Below, piece by piece: positions 54,270-63,400 of a DNA stretch of 64,000 nt (the stretch's first letter is position 1; each line of letters starts with the position of its first letter). Below the pieces are notes generated by a model. The model saw only the letters and a program-made list of their open reading frames with translations, did no database searches and had not been told where the DNA came from. The stretch covers positions 558,001-622,000 of the forward strand of contig NZ_JBLXCD010000002.1 of NCBI RefSeq assembly GCF_048265165.1. The letters are read 5' to 3'. Origin of the DNA: Oceanospirillum sp048265165. GTDB lineage: Bacteria; Pseudomonadota; Gammaproteobacteria; Pseudomonadales; Halomonadaceae. Position numbers and translations under genes: made by a program.

Positions 54270-55037
54270 TTAAGCCTTCGTATTTACTATTGTTGTCTTC
54301 ACTATTTTGCCACCATAGCTTTCGTTGGACTTATTTATAATGAATGCATGAATGCTCTGCCATCCAATTTTTTCTTTAATGTAATGCTCTTTTTCTATTC
54401 GATTTTTTTTATTATAATACTCAACTTGTTCTGAGTAAGCCGCTTCGAAATAATTAATGTATTCTTCACTTATTTCGTTCAAGCTAATTGATTTTTCTTT
54501 CTCAAAATCTTCTCTATTGAAATCAGAAACTACATGAGACCTCCGATAGACGCCCTCTGATATTCTTGATAGTGAAGATGTAATTTTTATTGTTGTCTCT
54601 TCATCTTCGATGAGGCTCTTTTCCAGTTTTTTGGTAGTATCTTCAGAAACTTTCTGCCCATTTATATCGTATACATTGCTTAATCTAAGTTGGCCATCTT
54701 CAATAAATACATTCATTTTGCTCAAATCAAGTTCAGGGTGGTTTTCTGACTGTTTGGACTTGAATTGATTAAAGCCTTGAATAGCATCAATTAATGTATG
54801 GTTAACTAAAGAAATTAGATCAATTGTTTCTTCAACGTTGTCTTCCATAGCATTCATAATGTCTTTCATAGCATTCATACGATCTTCACTTAAACCGTAA
54901 AGCTGGCTGACCTCATTCTTGGAAATAGCCTGCAGGTTTCCGTTAACTGACGTATTTGCAGGGGTACTGATGTTCTGTTTCAGATTTGAATAGGCGGACT
55001 GGCCCATCGGCGGGGTATAACTGCCCTGTATTTTCAT
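54270..55037 (-). CDS. Hypothetical protein, AT-rich gene
   Basis: 255 residues from ATG 55037, chosen because GGAG lies seven bases upstream and the start reads MKIQGSYTPPMGQSAYS. No signal peptide or membrane helix. A Ser/Asn/Gln-rich N-terminus (1-35) is followed by mostly helical, charged sequence with a paired repeat (AMKDIMNAMED near 52-62). Not recognised. Codons and base composition beyond residue about 45 are much more AT-rich than the neighbours, suggesting foreign origin of that part. Confidence 0.65.
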   Translation of the reverse strand: MKIQGSYTPPMGQSAYSNLKQNISTPANTSVNGNLQAISKNEVSQLYGLSEDRMNAMKDIMNAMEDNVEETIDLISLVNHTLIDAIQGFNQFKSKQSENHPELDLSKMNVFIEDGQLRLSNVYDINGQKVSEDTTKKLEKSLIEDEETTIKITSSLSRISEGVYRRSHVVSDFNREDFEKEKSISLNEISEEYINYFEAAYSEQVEYYNKKNRIEKEHYIKEKIGWQSIHAFIINKSNESYGGKIVKTTIVNTKA

Positions 55038-55164
55038 ATGCTCGCTCCGTGAGTGTCTTGTGTGGTTTGTGGCTTGCTGCGATTCTGCAGCTTTTATCAT
55101 TCATCGGCAGGGTTGCGGGTAACTTAAGAAAATCCTTATGTTTTTGTCGGTGGGCGCGAAAAGC

Positions 55165-55190
55165 TAAACCCCGTGGTAAAACGGGGTTTA
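55165..55190 (-). terminator. Terminator after the gamma-carbonic-anhydrase-like gene
   Basis: Perfect 10-bp stem TAAACCCCGT/ACGGGGTTTA (55165-55174, 55181-55190) with a 6-base loop, followed on the minus strand by GCTTTT. Lies 21 bases after the stop codon. Confidence 0.75.
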
Positions 55191-55211
55191 CTATGGAGTA
55201 AGGGTCTGTAC

Positions 55212-55796
55212 TTATTTGTTGTAACCTTCAGCAATATGCTCGTCTTTCAGCTTCACATAGTTACCGGCGGTGTAGGTGAAGAACTTCATCTCTTTTTCAG
55301 TCAGCGGACGTTTTTTCTCCACCGGGCGGCCGACATAAAGATGACCGGACTCCAGCACCTTGCCCGGCGGTACCAGGCTACCAGCACCGACAATGACTTC
55401 ATCTTCCACCACGGCACCGTCCATCACCATAGCGCCCATACCGATCAAGACCCGGCTACCAATGCTACAGCCGTGCAGCATCGCCTGATGGCCGATGGTG
55501 ACATCATCACCAATGATCAGCGGGAAACCATCCGGGTTAAAGGGGCCAGCGTGGGTGATATGCAGTACTGAGCCATCCTGCACACTGGTGCGGTGGCCGA
55601 TGCGGATACGGTGCATATCACCCCGGATAACGGTTAGCGGCCATACGGAGCAATCATCGCCAATTTCAACATCCCCCAGAACCACGGCGGTCGGATCAAC
55701 AAACACGCGCTCGCCCAGCTTGGGTGTCCACTCTTTAAAAGGGCGAATATTGGTGGCAGGTGCAGACGCGGTGTTTTCCGGTTTGTCTATGGACAT
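55212..55796 (-). CDS. Gamma carbonic anhydrase family protein (left-handed beta helix)
   Basis: 194 residues of hexapeptide repeats (such as VVLGDVEIG, VLIGMGAMV) ending in a C-terminal helix. The likely zinc ligands are in LHITH (His79/His82) and GHQAMLHGC (His103, His108), the pattern of the YrdA/CaiE/gamma-CA group. Carbonic anhydrase activity is not certain for this group. Divergent from prlC. Confidence 0.85.
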   Translation of the reverse strand: MSIDKPENTASAPATNIRPFKEWTPKLGERVFVDPTAVVLGDVEIGDDCSVWPLTVIRGDMHRIRIGHRTSVQDGSVLHITHAGPFNPDGFPLIIGDDVTIGHQAMLHGCSIGSRVLIGMGAMVMDGAVVEDEVIVGAGSLVPPGKVLESGHLYVGRPVEKKRPLTEKEMKFFTYTAGNYVKLKDEHIAEGYNK

Positions 55797-55942
55797 GGCA
55801 GAAGCTCCGTTTTAGTTGTCGTTATCGTAAAATGAGGAAAGCTATGCGGCGATTATAACCCGCGACACGGTGGAATTTCTGTTGTCTGTCCCCATATTCA
55901 CTGTAAGCGAAAAAGCCAAAGATTACTGATAAGGATTCATCC

Positions 55943-58000
55943 ATGAGCAATCCGTTACTGGAAACCCACACCCTGCCACCTTTCAGCCAGATCAAACCGG
56001 AAATGATTGAACCGGCACTGGATCAGATTCTGGCGGACAACCGCGCGGCCATTGCCGAATTGCAGCAGCAGGAAAACCCAAGCTGGGAATCTCTGGCACA
56101 GGCGATGAGTGAACATGAAGATCGTCTGGCGCAGATGTGGTCACCGGTGGGCCATCTGAACGGTGTACTGAACAGCGATGCTCTGCGTGAAGCCTACAAC
56201 GCCTGTCTGCCCAAGCTGTCTCAGTACGGCACTGAGATCGGCCAGAACGAAGCCCTGTGCGACAGTTTTAAAGCCCTGAAAGCCAGCCCGCAGTTTGCTG
56301 AATTAAATGAAGCCCAGCAAAAAGCAGTGAACAATACTCTGCGTGATTTCCACCTGTCCGGTATCGATCTGCCGGCAGAAAAGAAAAAGCGTTACGGTGA
56401 GCTGAAATCCCGCCTGTCGGAACTGAGCAACAAGTTCTCTGAAAATGTCATGGATGCCACTCAGGGCTGGACCAAACATATCACCGACGAGAAAGAGCTG
56501 GCTGGTCTGCCGGAAAGCGCGCTGGGTCTCTTACAACAGTTAGCCGAACAAAAGGCAGAAAAAGAGCAGAAAGAGCTGGGCGGTTGGCTGATCACGCTGG
56601 ATTTTCCGGCGTTCCATCCGGTAATGACCTACGCTGAAAACCGCTCCTTGCGGGAAGAGGTGTACACCGCCTTTGTCACCCGCGCATCGGATCAGGGCCC
56701 GAATGCCGGTCAGTGGGATAACACTCCGGTCATGGATGAGATTCTGCAGCTGCGTCATGAGCTGGCGCAACTGCTGGGTTTTAATAGCTACGCGGAATAC
56801 TCCATCGAAACCAAGATGGCTTCCAGCACCGATGAAGTTTTGGGCTTCCTGACCGATCTGGCGGAGCGCTCTGTGCCTCAGGCCCGTCAGGAGTTTAGAG
56901 AGCTGCAGGCCTACGCTAACGAACAGGGGTTTGACGGTGAACTGAAAGCCTGGGATGTGGGGTTCTACAGCGAGAAACTGCGCCAGCAGCGTTATGCCAT
57001 TTCGCAGGAAGAGCTGCGGCCTTACTTTCCGGCACCGAAAGTGATATCCGGTATGTTTGAGGTGGTGAACCGTCTGTACGGCATCACCATCGAAGAAAAA
57101 ACTGAACAGGTGGATCGCTGGCACGAGGATGCCAAATACTACGAGATCTCGCAGGACGGTCAGCCGATTGCCGGTTTCTATCTGGATCTGTACGCCCGTG
57201 AAAACAAACGCGGCGGAGCCTGGATGGATGATTGCCGTGTGCGCCGTCGTAAAGCCGATGGTTCTATTCAGCTGCCAGTGGCTTATCTGGTGTGTAACTT
57301 CTCCGCCCCGGTTGGTGGCAAGCCTGCACTGTTGACCCACGATGAAGTCACCACCCTGTTCCACGAGTTTGGTCATGGTCTGCATCATATGCTGACCAAG
57401 ATCGATGTAGCGGATGTCTCCGGTATCAACGGCGTTGCCTGGGATGCGGTAGAGCTGCCCAGCCAATTTATGGAGAACTTCTGCTACGAGAAAGAAGGTC
57501 TGGATCTGATAGCAGGTCATGTGGATACCGGTGAGCCGCTGCCACAGGCGATGCTGGATAAACTGCAGGCGGCGAAGAACTTCCAGTCCGCCATGATGAT
57601 GGTGCGCCAGCTGGAGTTCTCCCTGTTTGACTTCCGTCTGCACAACGAATATCAGCCGGAGTGGGATTCCAGTGTGCAGCAGCTGCTGGATGAGGTGCGC
57701 GCTCAGGTGGCCGTACTGCCGCCGGTGCCATTCAACCGCTTCCAGCACGGTTTCAGCCATATCTTCGCCGGGGGTTATGCAGCCGGTTACTACAGTTATA
57801 AATGGGCTGAAGTACTGTCTGCTGATGCCTATTCCCGCTTTGAAGAGGAAGGCATCTTCAACGAAGCCACCGGTCGTTCCTTCCGGGAGAACATTCTGGA
57901 GATGGGCGGTTCCCGTGAACCGGCTGAGTTGTTTAAAGCCTTCCGTGGCCGCGAACCAAAAGTGGATGCCCTGCTGCGCCACTGTGGAATCCAAGGCTAA
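55943..58000 (+). CDS. prlC: Oligopeptidase A (M3 zinc metallopeptidase)
   Basis: Cytoplasmic peptidase that degrades signal peptides and other short peptides. 685 residues (680 in E. coli). Zinc motif HEFGH at 474-478 with a downstream glutamate in the FENFCYEKEG region; MKW-like active site tyrosines FAGGYAAGYYSYKWAEV near the C-terminus. Followed by yheV, as in Pseudomonas and E. coli. Confidence 0.96.
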   Translation: MSNPLLETHTLPPFSQIKPEMIEPALDQILADNRAAIAELQQQENPSWESLAQAMSEHEDRLAQMWSPVGHLNGVLNSDALREAYNACLPKLSQYGTEIGQNEALCDSFKALKASPQFAELNEAQQKAVNNTLRDFHLSGIDLPAEKKKRYGELKSRLSELSNKFSENVMDATQGWTKHITDEKELAGLPESALGLLQQLAEQKAEKEQKELGGWLITLDFPAFHPVMTYAENRSLREEVYTAFVTRASDQGPNAGQWDNTPVMDEILQLRHELAQLLGFNSYAEYSIETKMASSTDEVLGFLTDLAERSVPQARQEFRELQAYANEQGFDGELKAWDVGFYSEKLRQQRYAISQEELRPYFPAPKVISGMFEVVNRLYGITIEEKTEQVDRWHEDAKYYEISQDGQPIAGFYLDLYARENKRGGAWMDDCRVRRRKADGSIQLPVAYLVCNFSAPVGGKPALLTHDEVTTLFHEFGHGLHHMLTKIDVADVSGINGVAWDAVELPSQFMENFCYEKEGLDLIAGHVDTGEPLPQAMLDKLQAAKNFQSAMMMVRQLEFSLFDFRLHNEYQPEWDSSVQQLLDEVRAQVAVLPPVPFNRFQHGFSHIFAGGYAAGYYSYKWAEVLSADAYSRFEEEGIFNEATGRSFRENILEMGGSREPAELFKAFRGREPKVDALLRHCGIQG

Positions 58001-58051
58001 AGAGTAAGGTTAAAGGCAGCGCTAAGCCGGAACGCTAATGGTGTTCCATCA

Positions 58052-58079
58052 GACAGGGCGGCATAATGGCCGCCCTGTC
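58052..58079. other. GC-rich hairpin between prlC and yheV
   Basis: 10-bp stem GACAGGGCGG/CCGCCCTGTC (58052-58061, 58070-58079). No T-run follows, so it is more likely an mRNA 3' stabiliser or processing site than a classical terminator. Confidence 0.45.
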
Positions 58080-58131
58080 CGGCTGAAAAATATTAACAGG
58101 TACTTTTTACAGGTCTTTAACAGGTAAAAAT

Positions 58132-58374
58132 ATGACAATTGTAAAACGCTTTATCGCCGGTGCCGTATGCCCGCGCTGTGGTGAGATGGATAAACTAAAA
58201 GCCTGGACCGAGGATGAGGTGCAGTACCGTGAGTGTGTTGCCTGTGGTTTTACTGATGAGATGTCACTGACCGCACCACCGGTTGAAGAACCGGCAACCC
58301 GAGTGAATCAGAGCCAACCCGACCCGAAAGATGAGATTCAGGTGGTGAACCTGATGGACCCTAAGGCGAAGTAA
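58132..58374 (+). CDS. YheV family putative zinc ribbon protein
   Basis: 80 residues with four Cys in two CxxC pairs (13, 16, 35, 38) forming a zinc ribbon, followed by an acidic and Pro-rich tail. The MTIVKRFIAGAVCPRC start is typical of YheV, which almost always follows prlC. Function unknown. Confidence 0.9.
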   Translation: MTIVKRFIAGAVCPRCGEMDKLKAWTEDEVQYRECVACGFTDEMSLTAPPVEEPATRVNQSQPDPKDEIQVVNLMDPKAK

Positions 58375-58409
58375 TTATTTCTGAAAAGCAGCTTGGTATG
58401 CTGGCTGCT

Positions 58410-58688
58410 TCAGAATTGCTTATAAATCTCTTTTCTGTGTCCAGCCTGCAAAACCAGTATTGTCATAATATTGTCCTGCAGTTCACACAGTATCCGATAG
58501 TTGCCGACTCTGTAGCGCCACAACTCTGAAAAATTTCCCTTGAGTGCTTTCCCCGTTTGCCGGGGATTGTCGCCCTTTGCAGCCCGGGATTTAAGGTAAC
58601 TCAGGATGCGCCCTGCATCCTGTTTATTCATCTTTTTTAGCTGCTTACGTGCGGTATCAGAAATCTCAATTGTCCAACCCAAGCTCAT
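58410..58688 (-). CDS. RelE/ParE-family toxin
   Basis: 92 residues with the RelE fold: DTARKQLKKMNKQDAGRI, KALKGNFSELWRYRVGNYRILCEL and the C-terminal LVLQAGHRKEIYKQF with the His-Arg-Lys residues of ribosome-dependent mRNases. Its start overlaps the end of the antitoxin gene by 23 bases, so the pair is translationally coupled. Confidence 0.88.
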   Translation of the reverse strand: MSLGWTIEISDTARKQLKKMNKQDAGRILSYLKSRAAKGDNPRQTGKALKGNFSELWRYRVGNYRILCELQDNIMTILVLQAGHRKEIYKQF

Positions 58689-58893
58689 GCTCTACATCCC
58701 TGAGAGAGTGTATCTTTTCTTCGCCTCTGCGAATCCGTTGCAGAGTGTCTTCGGCCAGATAGATCTCTTCCAGCTCGTCGAAGTGATCCTCAATCAGCCG
58801 TCTCAGATAGAAGGCTTTTGAGCGCCCCGTGACTTCGGCCAAGTGGTTCAATCTATGTTCAATGTCTTCGTTAAGACGTATGCTGGTTGCCAT
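58666..58893 (-). CDS. RelB-family ribbon-helix-helix antitoxin
   Basis: 75 residues from ATG 58893 (MATSIRLNEDIEHRLNHLA). The N-terminal strand plus two helices (ending SKAFYLRRLIEDHFD) form the DNA-binding ribbon-helix-helix; the acidic C-terminus would neutralise the toxin. Such antitoxins usually repress their own promoter together with the toxin. Confidence 0.87.
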   Translation of the reverse strand: MATSIRLNEDIEHRLNHLAEVTGRSKAFYLRRLIEDHFDELEEIYLAEDTLQRIRRGEEKIHSLRDVEHELGLDN

Positions 58894-59035
58894 TTTATGC
58901 ACCTTTGAATCCTGTTTGTATTCAATGTATTCAGTTTAGGGCATAGGGCTGAAATGGCTAGGATTTTTTTGATCAGCAACAAAAAAGGACTTGATATTAA
59001 GCCTTTTAAGCCAATATTGCTGGCTCATTTTTTAC

Positions 59036-59986
59036 TTACCAACCCGCCTGCTTGATGCGGTTCAGCAGAATCAGCTTGTAGTGCTCCGGATCCTTATAGC
59101 CGTGGGCGTGACCTTCCTCTTCTGCCAGGTGTTTCGCCAGCAGGCGGGATATCCAGTAACGCAGTGAGCAGGCACGCAGAAAGCCGGGCAGGGCGTGGCG
59201 TTCGGTATCGGTCAGGGGACGCACACTTTCGTAGTTTTCCAGTAGGGCTGCCTGTAGCTCTAGGTCCGGCTCGCTGCCATCCTGACAACTCCAGTCGTTC
59301 AGTACCACCGCTAAGTCATAGAGCAGGTGGCCGTTACAACCATTATAGAAGTCGATGACGCCGGTTAGGGTGTCACCTTCGTAGAAGGTGTTATCCCGAA
59401 ACAGATCGCCGTGCAGAATACCTTCCGGTAGATCCGGGCACTCTTCCAGTAAATCAGTAAAGTGGCTGATCTCCAGCTGCATAAGCTGCTGATCCATCTC
59501 ATCCAGCAGTGGTAGCAGATCCGGTGCTACAGATTTCATCCAGCCGATAGAGCGATTATTAGGCTTGTGCAGATCAAACTGTTGCGCGGTAACATGCATC
59601 TGTCCCAGCCAGTTTCCCAGTTGTTTCGCCTGTTCAATGCCTGGGTTTTCCGGATGACTGCCGCTCAGGCAAGGGAATAAAAGGGCTGGTTTATCCGACA
59701 GAGTATGCAGGTATTGATCTGACTTATCGGCTATGGGGGCTGCAACGGTGTCCATACCACTGGCTTTCAGTTGCGTCAGTAAAGAAACAAAGTAACCCAG
59801 GTCACTGTGATCGCCCTGTTCGAACAGGGTCAGGATATAGCTTTCCGACTGATCTTCGTAGCTGATACGGTAGGTGGTATTTTCGGTACCGCCCATCAAT
59901 CCCTGCAGCTGGTAATGACTGCTCAGGCCATAGCCTTGCAGAAAAGAGTTGAGTTCAGTTTCGGAAACCTGAGTATAAACGGCCAT
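59036..59986 (-). CDS. thrB: Homoserine kinase, APH-fold type
   Basis: Phosphorylates homoserine for threonine synthesis. 316 residues; unlike the GHMP-type ThrB of E. coli it has the aminoglycoside-phosphotransferase fold: G-loop GLMGGTENTTYRI near 29-41, catalytic HGDLFRDN at 192-199 and metal site IDFYNG at 211-216. This type, beside polA, is the Pseudomonas arrangement. Confidence 0.93.
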   Translation of the reverse strand: MAVYTQVSETELNSFLQGYGLSSHYQLQGLMGGTENTTYRISYEDQSESYILTLFEQGDHSDLGYFVSLLTQLKASGMDTVAAPIADKSDQYLHTLSDKPALLFPCLSGSHPENPGIEQAKQLGNWLGQMHVTAQQFDLHKPNNRSIGWMKSVAPDLLPLLDEMDQQLMQLEISHFTDLLEECPDLPEGILHGDLFRDNTFYEGDTLTGVIDFYNGCNGHLLYDLAVVLNDWSCQDGSEPDLELQAALLENYESVRPLTDTERHALPGFLRACSLRYWISRLLAKHLAEEEGHAHGYKDPEHYKLILLNRIKQAGW

Positions 59987-60095
59987 TGTTTGTGCTCTTA
60001 TGTGTGTGCAGGGAGTAAATGTCTTATCAGCGATTTTTTATTAAAAGCATCGCAAAATCAATAAGATGGTCTGCATTGTTGCCAATTTATGGCGT

Positions 60096-60398
60096 TTACC
60101 AGCGCAGTAGAACCCACTCAGGGATCAGAAATGATTTGCGGGTCGTCTCTTTACGGACAAAATTACCATCACCATTAGCATCCACCAGAAAGTACTCCGG
60201 GCCTGCTTTAGGCTTTACTTTAATGGCGTAGAGTATGCCGTTAGCTCGATACTCATAAAGTGTACGGTCACCACCATCACGAATGGTAATCTCCGGTTCC
60301 GGTTGCTGGCTTTCCGCCAGTGCTTTGTTCACAGGTAGCGTCAGGGAAAGTGAGAGCAGCAAAGCCCCGGTTAGAGCGAAGAAGGAGGCGTGTTTCAT
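60096..60398 (-). CDS. DUF2782 domain protein, exported
   Basis: 100 residues with a signal peptide (about 1-28, cut after ALA) and a short beta-rich domain (EITIRDGGDRTLYEYRANG, YFLVDANGDGNF, WVLLRW) that is the DUF2782 family. Function unknown. The thrB-DUF2782-polA neighbourhood is conserved in Pseudomonas. Confidence 0.88.
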   Translation of the reverse strand: MKHASFFALTGALLLSLSLTLPVNKALAESQQPEPEITIRDGGDRTLYEYRANGILYAIKVKPKAGPEYFLVDANGDGNFVRKETTRKSFLIPEWVLLRW

Positions 60399-60410
60399 GT
60401 TAAATCCTTG

Positions 60411-60427
60411 TCAGACCTTTGGTCTGA
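60411..60427. promoter_or_regulatory. Inverted repeat between the DUF2782 gene and polA
   Basis: Perfect 7-bp arms TCAGACC/GGTCTGA around TTT, in the 94-base divergent spacer, 66 bases before the polA ATG. Could be an operator for either gene. AT-rich sequence TATTATATT follows, a possible -10 region. Confidence 0.4.
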
Positions 60428-60492
60428 ATCCTCTGTGCATTATGATGAATCCTATTATATTCCCAGTATAACCGAGTTGAGTTGATAACCCG

Positions 60493-63400
60493 ATGAATGA
60501 CACCACCGAATTGCCTTTGGTTCTGGTTGATGGTTCCTCCTATCTGTACCGTGCCTTTCATGCCCTGCCGCCGCTGATGACCTCGAAAGGTCAACCCAGT
60601 GGTGCAATCAAAGGGGTGATCAATATGCTGAAAAGCCTGCTGAAACAGTACCCGCAGGCGCCGGTTGTGGTGGTGTTTGATGCTAAGGGTAAAACTTTCC
60701 GCGACGATATGTATGCGGAATATAAAGCTCAGCGGCCACCTATGCCGGATGAGCTGCGCTCCCAAATTGAGCCGCTGCATAAAGCGATCCGAGCGATGGG
60801 CATGCCGTTGCTATGTGTTACAGGTGTAGAAGCGGATGATGTGATTGGTACGCTGGCACAACAGGGCGAAGCCGCCGGACGTTCGGTGATTGTTTCTACC
60901 GGTGATAAGGATATGGCCCAGCTGGTGACTGAGAAGGTCACGTTGGTGAATACCATGACAGACACCGTAATGGATATTCAGGGTGTGCATGACAAATTTG
61001 GTATTGGCCCGGAGCTGATTATCGATTTCCTCGCCCTGATGGGGGATAAGGTGGATAACATTCCCGGTGTACCCGGTGTGGGTGAAAAAACGGCCTTGGG
61101 TCTTCTGCAGGGAATCGGTGGGCTGGATGCGATCTATGCCGATCTGGATAAAATCCCAGAATTGAGTTTTCGTGGTGCAAAAACACTACCTAAGAAGATG
61201 GCCGAGAATAAAGAGATGGCTTATCTCTCCTATGAGCTGGCGACGATCAAATGTGATGTTGAGTTAGATGTCACCATTGCCGATCTGGTGATGGCTCCAC
61301 AAGATACCGACACCTTAAAAGAGCTTTACGCCGAACTGGAATTTAAAACCTGGCTTAATGCCCTCAATCGTGCGGAGAGCGTATCTCCCAAAGTTGCCAA
61401 TGATGAGGCCACTGCTGCGGAAGTGGAGCAGGCGGCAGAAGAGGAAGAACCTGCTATTGCCGGTGAGTATGAAACGGTGCTCACCGAAGAAGCCTTTAAT
61501 AACTGGTTGGAACAACTGAAAGCCGCTGAACAGTTTGCCTTTGATACGGAAACTACCAGCCTTGATTATATGCAGGCACAGATTGTCGGTGTTTCCTTTG
61601 CGGTAGAAGCGGGCAAGGCGGCCTATGTACCGGTGGCCCACGACTATATGGGTGCGCCGAAGCAGCTGGGTCGTGACTGGGTGCTCAATCAGCTGAAACC
61701 CCTGCTGGAAGACCCGAACAAAGGCAAGATCGGTCAGCACTTGAAATACGATATCAATGTACTGGCCAACTACGGCATCGAACTGCAGGGTGTCGCCAGT
61801 GACACCATGCTGGCCTCCTATGTGCTTAACTCTACCGCTACCCGTCACGATATGGACAGTCTGTCCAGTAAGTATCTGGGCCACACCACCATCAGTTTCA
61901 AAGAGGTTGCTGCGAATGACGGCGAAGCGGCAGCGGAACAGTTTGATCTGCTGGGGGACAGTGACTCACAGTCAAGCAGTGAGTTGCTGGTGTTAGAAGA
62001 GAAAATTTACGCATTGGCTGGAGAGAAGTTTGATATCGGTTCGCAAAAAGAGTTGGCAGATATTCTGTATGTAAAGCATGCCATCCCCGTGAAGGATAAG
62101 ACTAAGTCCGGCGGCTCTACCTCTCTGAATGCTCTGAAACGTCTGTCCCGGGATCATGAACTTGCCAGACTGGTGTTTGATTACAAAACACTGGAAAAAA
62201 ACACTAAGGATCAGGCTGGCTTGGGCAAAGCCCTGCTGCCATTTAACAAGATCAAGCTGGAAAAAGCAGCGCCTTACGCGGCAGAAGATGCGGATATTAC
62301 TCTGCGCCTGCATAACAAATTGTTGCCGATGGTACAGGCCGAAGGCCGACTGGCCGACCTGCTGACCGAGGTTGAGCTGCCACTGGTGCCTGTGCTGTCC
62401 CGAATTGAGCGTAACGGCACCAAAATCGACTCTGATAAGCTGAAGAAGCAAAGCCAGCAGATTACAGCACGTCTGCGGGAGCTGGAAAGCGAAGCCTATG
62501 AGCTGGCTGGCCGTGAGTTTAATCTCGGTTCGCCTAAACAGTTGGGCGAGATCCTCTATGAAGAGATGCAGCTGCCGGTGAAGAAAAAAACACCGTCCGG
62601 TAAACCTTCTACCTCTGAAGAAGCTCTGCAGGAGCTGGCTTTAGACTATCCGCTGCCTAAACTGATTATGGAGCACCGGGGTCTGAACAAGCTGATGTCC
62701 ACCTACACCGATAAGCTGCCTCAGATGGTCAGCGACCGTACCGGGCGTCTGCATACCTCCTATCATCAGGCGGTGACGGCTACGGGGCGCTTATCATCCA
62801 GTGATCCGAATCTGCAGAATATCCCGATCCGTACCGAAGAGGGGCGCCGTATCCGTCAGGCCTTTGTGCCGGAAGCGGGTAATGTGATCGTTGCGGCGGA
62901 TTATTCTCAGATTGAGCTACGCATTATGGCGCATCTTTCCGGTGATAAAGGTTTGTTGGAAGCGTTTAAAAATAATCAGGATGTGCATAAGGCGACCGCT
63001 GCCGAGGTTTTCGGCTGCACACCGGATCAGGTCACGACCGATCAGCGCCGTAGCGCGAAAGCGATTAACTTCGGCCTGATCTATGGCATGTCAGCCTTTG
63101 GCTTAGCCAGACAGCTGCATATCGAACGTGGTCAGGCACAGGTCTATATCGAGCGTTACTTTGACCGCTACCCTGGCGTTGCACGCTATATGGACAGTAT
63201 TCGTGAAAGTGCGAAAGAAAAAGGCTATGTGGAAACCTTACTGGGGCGTCGTCTTTATCTGCCGGAGATCAATGCCCAAAACGGCGCTATGCGTAAAGCT
63301 GCCGAGCGTACCGCCATTAATGCGCCGATGCAGGGCACTGCGGCCGATATCATCAAAAAAGCGATGATTAATGTACATAACTGGCTGGCGGACGAAACAG

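Noticed and set aside
56540..57994. 484-codon open frame on the minus strand opposite prlC
   Set aside because: It lies wholly antisense to a clear prlC, has no family resemblance and arises from the codon pattern of the real gene.
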